Origin: Chthonomonas sp. UBA2387
Lineage (GTDB): Bacteria; Armatimonadota; Fimbriimonadia; Fimbriimonadales; Fimbriimonadaceae
Assembly (NCBI GenBank): GCA_002343445.1
Contig: DDSP01000059.1
Span: forward strand, 73,894-120,782
Length of the DNA: 46,889 bases
Reading direction: 5' to 3'
In this document: positions 42,606 through 46,889 of the stretch, piece by piece
Numbering within the stretch: position 1 is the stretch's first letter
Layout: each line of letters starts with the position of its first letter
Made by a program: the position numbers and the translations under genes
The notes under the pieces: generated by a model
Told to the model about the DNA's origin: nothing
Seen by the model: the letters and a program-made list of their open reading frames with translations, nothing else
The model's database searches: none

Positions 42606-43278
42606 GATCAATAAGGTTCGCTCGGATACTCTGGAAAATCTTGTCGTAGGTCTCCTGATCAGCCCCAGCTGGGAGGTTCACTTCGATTCGCACGGCAAGA
42701 GACACCCCAGCCACACCCACATTCGGATGATTCACTGTGCTCTGGTTCTTGCCGCTATTGCCGCTTTCTATGTCAATCGTCTGCCGCTTCGGGCGTTTCT
42801 TGCTGGTTCCACTTCCCTTGACTTTGGCCACATCCCCATTGCTGCTACTTGTCGGCGCGCGCTTCCCGGCAAGCTCCGCCAAGCGCATGAACGTTTCAGC
42901 CTGGCGATTGCCCACCAGCTCACTTGACTTGTCAGAGGTTCGGAAGAAGGTCATGAGACTCGGCTTGGAGAGGTTCCAAGCCTCGTCCGCATGAAGGTCG
43001 AACAGGCTCGCGTACGCCTCCCGAATCATGGCCGCGAACCCGTCCCTGAAGTCATCATCTCCCCTTACGAAGAGATCCTGCGCGGACTCAGTACGGGCTC
43101 CATCCTTGTCAATGATCCCCAGGAATCGGATCGTGTTGATGATGTACGACTCGTTGTTCGGGGCTATCGAGAGCTTCTTGAGGACATCAGAGTCCACCCT
43201 CTCGGGAAAACTGCTGCGGAGCTTAGAGATGATCCTTTCGAGAGCACCTATGGGTTGGGCATATGGGAACGTTGGCAT
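42598..43278 (-). CDS. DUF5343-domain protein
   Basis: 226 aa. Helix-rich N-terminus with ERVDSDVLKKL and NTIRFLGIIDKDG near residue 50, a winged-helix-like pattern, matching DUF5343. A middle part is followed by a Lys/Ser-rich disordered linker (about 140-185), then a C-terminal beta segment, RIEVNLPAGADQETYDKIFQ, near 205. The family often neighbours TIGR02391 genes; here their ends overlap, suggesting an obligate pair, perhaps DNA-binding antitoxin or scaffold plus effector. That is inference. ATG 43278 has GGAGGA upstream, a clear Shine-Dalgarno leader unlike many nearby genes. Confidence 0.72.
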   Translation of the reverse strand: MPTFPYAQPIGALERIISKLRSSFPERVDSDVLKKLSIAPNNESYIINTIRFLGIIDKDGARTESAQDLFVRGDDDFRDGFAAMIREAYASLFDLHADEAWNLSKPSLMTFFRTSDKSSELVGNRQAETFMRLAELAGKRAPTSSSNGDVAKVKGSGTSKKRPKRQTIDIESGNSGKNQSTVNHPNVGVAGVSLAVRIEVNLPAGADQETYDKIFQSIRANLIDRG

Positions 43279-43599
43279 TGGTTGGCTTCCTCCAATGTAA
43301 CTTTACCACAGGTCTCGGAATCCCGCGTCATGTGCCTGTCAAGAGTTGATTTCAATGAGTTTGGAGACGTTTCGGAATCGGGGCATGCACGCCTCGGAAG
43401 CGGATCGCAAACCGATGTTTCAGTCAATTCCGGACTCAGGGGTTCTTGGGCCAACGACACTTCAGCCTGTCGAGCTTGCCAGCTCACTATCGAACATCCC
43501 GAACACCTGGCCCTGGGACCATTTAGCCCATTCGCAACAGAGGTCCCCCGCACGGTCACCGACCACTCACCACCCGGACGGTAGACTCGGGGTGGAACG
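43279..43599. other. Non-coding stretch before scpA
   Basis: 321 bp with no supportable gene. Open frames on both strands have no recognisable motif. It holds the promoter regions of the divergent DUF5343 and mutase genes: TACATT about 17 nt before the former, and TAGACT 12 nt before the latter. Confidence 0.5.
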
Positions 43600-45758
<2,159 letters not shown>

Positions 45759-45762
<4 letters not shown>

Positions 45763-46376
45763 AAACCCAGGTCTTCCTGATCGACTACGAGAACGTTCAA
45801 CCCGACCTGCTGTCCGCCTTGGCCTTGGAAGAGGTCAGGGTGTTCGTGTTTGTTGGGCCCCAACAGACTAAGCTGCCGTTTGCGTTGGTCGAGGCGATGC
45901 AGAAGCTCGGGCACAAGGCCGAGTACGTCCGGGTGACACGCGCTGGCGACAACGCGTTGGACATGCATATCGCTCTGTATCTAGGCCGCCTTTGGCATCA
46001 GATGCCCGACGCCTTCTTGCACGTCATCTCCAAGGATCGGGACTACGATTCGATCCTTGAGTTCCTGAACCAGCCGACCAAGCGCGTGGCCAAGTGGCCA
46101 AGCCTCAGCGAAGTCCCTGCCTTGCAGCGGTTTCAGGCCAAGACGGTCTCAGAACAAGTTGAGGCTGCCCTGAGGTGGCTCAAGGATCGTCCGAAGAACC
46201 GTCCAGCCAGCCGGAAGACGCTGTTCAATACTCTGCTCAAGGCCGTTTTCGCCGAACGCCTCGACGAGGCGACCATCAACAGCATCTTGATTCAGATGGA
46301 GAAGCAGAAGGCGCTCACGATCGACGAAAAGGGAAAGGTGACCTACGGATCCGCCCTCGGGGGAAGCGTTGGTTGA
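45759..46376 (+). CDS. NYN/PIN-domain RNase-like protein
   Basis: 205 aa. PIN-like fold of the NYN family: FLIDYENVQ with the first acidic residue, GDNALDMHIALYLGR with the second pair, and ISKDRDYDSIL with the last, the typical Mg-binding acidic constellation of a 5'-nuclease. The C-terminal 60 residues (TLFNTLLKAVFAERLDEA to KGKVTYG) look like a winged-helix domain for nucleic acid or protein contact. Overlaps both neighbours: ATGA with the mutase stop, and its own stop overlaps the meaB TTG by 8 nt. A gene of this type within the mutase-meaB pair is unusual. RNA cleavage is inference. Confidence 0.85.
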
Positions 46377-46889
46377 AGCGATCCTTAACGGAGAGGAAGC
46401 TGAGCGTCGTCGCGCCCTCGCCAAAGCCATCACACTGATCGAATCCACGCGGGAGGACCACCGCCAACGTGCCGACGAGGTGCTGAACGCCCTGCTTCCC
46501 CACAGCGGCAACGCATTCCGGATCGGCATCAGCGGCGTGCCCGGCGTCGGCAAGAGCACCTTCATCGAGGCCCTCGGGCTGCTCTTGATCGAGCGGGGCG
46601 AACGGGTGGCCGTGCTGGCCGTGGACCCCAGTTCGGCGGTCGGGGGCGGCAGCATTCTGGGCGACAAGACGCGCATGGAACGGCTTTCGATGGACCCTCG
46701 AGCGTTCATCCGGCCGAGTCCATCCTCTGGCACGCTGGGCGGGGTCGCCGACAAGACCCGCGAGGCCATCCGGCTGTGCGAGGCGGCGGGCTTTACGGTC
46801 GTGCTGGTCGAAACGGTCGGGGTTGGCCAGAGCGAGGCCGCGGTCGCGGGGATGACCGACCTGTTCGTGCTGCTGCAACTGCCCAACGC
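46369..46889 (+). CDS. meaB: MeaB/ArgK-type G3E GTPase, truncated by window edge
   Basis: Chaperone GTPase that protects and reactivates methylmalonyl-CoA mutase by gating cobalamin loading. Only the first 173 codons lie in the window. Seen: P-loop GVPGVGKST near residue 55, VDPSSAVGGGSILGDKTRM (switch segment) near 81, and VETVGVGQSE near 147, the MeaB/ArgK G3E signature. Start is TTG 46369, because the frame is closed by TGA at 46339 and no other start lies between. GGGGGAAG precedes it. Same operon as scpA, as in many genomes. Confidence 0.9.
   Translation, partial: MVEAILNGEEAERRRALAKAITLIESTREDHRQRADEVLNALLPHSGNAFRIGISGVPGVGKSTFIEALGLLLIERGERVAVLAVDPSSAVGGGSILGDKTRMERLSMDPRAFIRPSPSSGTLGGVADKTREAIRLCEAAGFTVVLVETVGVGQSEAAVAGMTDLFVLLQLPN

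Noticed and set aside
42991..43584. Plus-strand open frame in the gap before scpA
   Set aside because: Overlaps the DUF5343 gene antisense, with no motif or ribosome-binding site.

Overview
This 46.9 kb window is GC-rich, densely packed bacterial chromosome with no IS element, phage gene, CRISPR array or intact tRNA that I can see. The gene set suggests a free-living, cyclic-di-GMP-using, secretion-rich heterotroph: many signal-peptide proteins, a very large SBBP/Ig-like surface protein, and propionate metabolism. The style fits Armatimonadota (Fimbriimonadia-like), but that placement is inference; the tmRNA and the ppc, purF and scpA genes would settle it. Many genes have a -10-like hexamer ((T/C)A(T/C)AAT, TATAGA and similar) exactly 5-7 nt before the start codon. 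This is the signature of leaderless mRNAs and was used here to choose several starts.

Layout. 1-586: non-coding, with heptameric tandem repeats. 587-3748: beta-CASP RNase-like metallohydrolase and PilZ protein (minus), then an ECF sigma factor overlapping an unknown partner gene (plus). 3774-3838: twin hairpin repeats. 3841-8203: minus-strand metabolic genes in order of transcription mtnA, purF, aldo/keto reductase, 2-hydroxyacid dehydrogenase. 8243-9891: tandem-GNAT acetyltransferase overlapping a PIG-L deacetylase. 9894-9988: second heptamer inverted repeat. 9997-17382: LolA-like protein, four-repeat exported protein, CHASE2 adenylate/guanylate cyclase, and a FecR/propeller protein split by an in-frame amber codon. 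17379-20360: RibD-C reductase, DsbA-like protein, small lipoprotein, one-heme cytochrome and CMP-sugar synthetase, with neighbours sharing CATG or CTAG start and stop codons. 20434-23795: ABM monooxygenase, PEP carboxylase and tmRNA. 23857-25677: amidase with a 59-aa membrane protein. 25765-34562: the giant surface protein, a glycoside hydrolase and an S41 peptidase.

Two stretches look acquired. 34616-36604 is visibly AT-richer and encodes a 662-aa protein I do not recognise. 42111-43278 is a two-gene cassette, DUF5343 plus a TIGR02391/HEPN-like protein with an RNPRGH motif, in overlapping translationally coupled format; it is the best candidate for a little-described defence or toxin-antitoxin-like system. 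Between them lie a porin-like protein, a cupredoxin and a GGDEF/HD-GYP protein in one operon, then a DUF4139 protein. The window ends in a propionate operon: methylmalonyl-CoA mutase, a NYN/PIN nuclease-like gene wedged in with overlaps on both sides, and the MeaB/ArgK chaperone GTPase, cut by the window edge.
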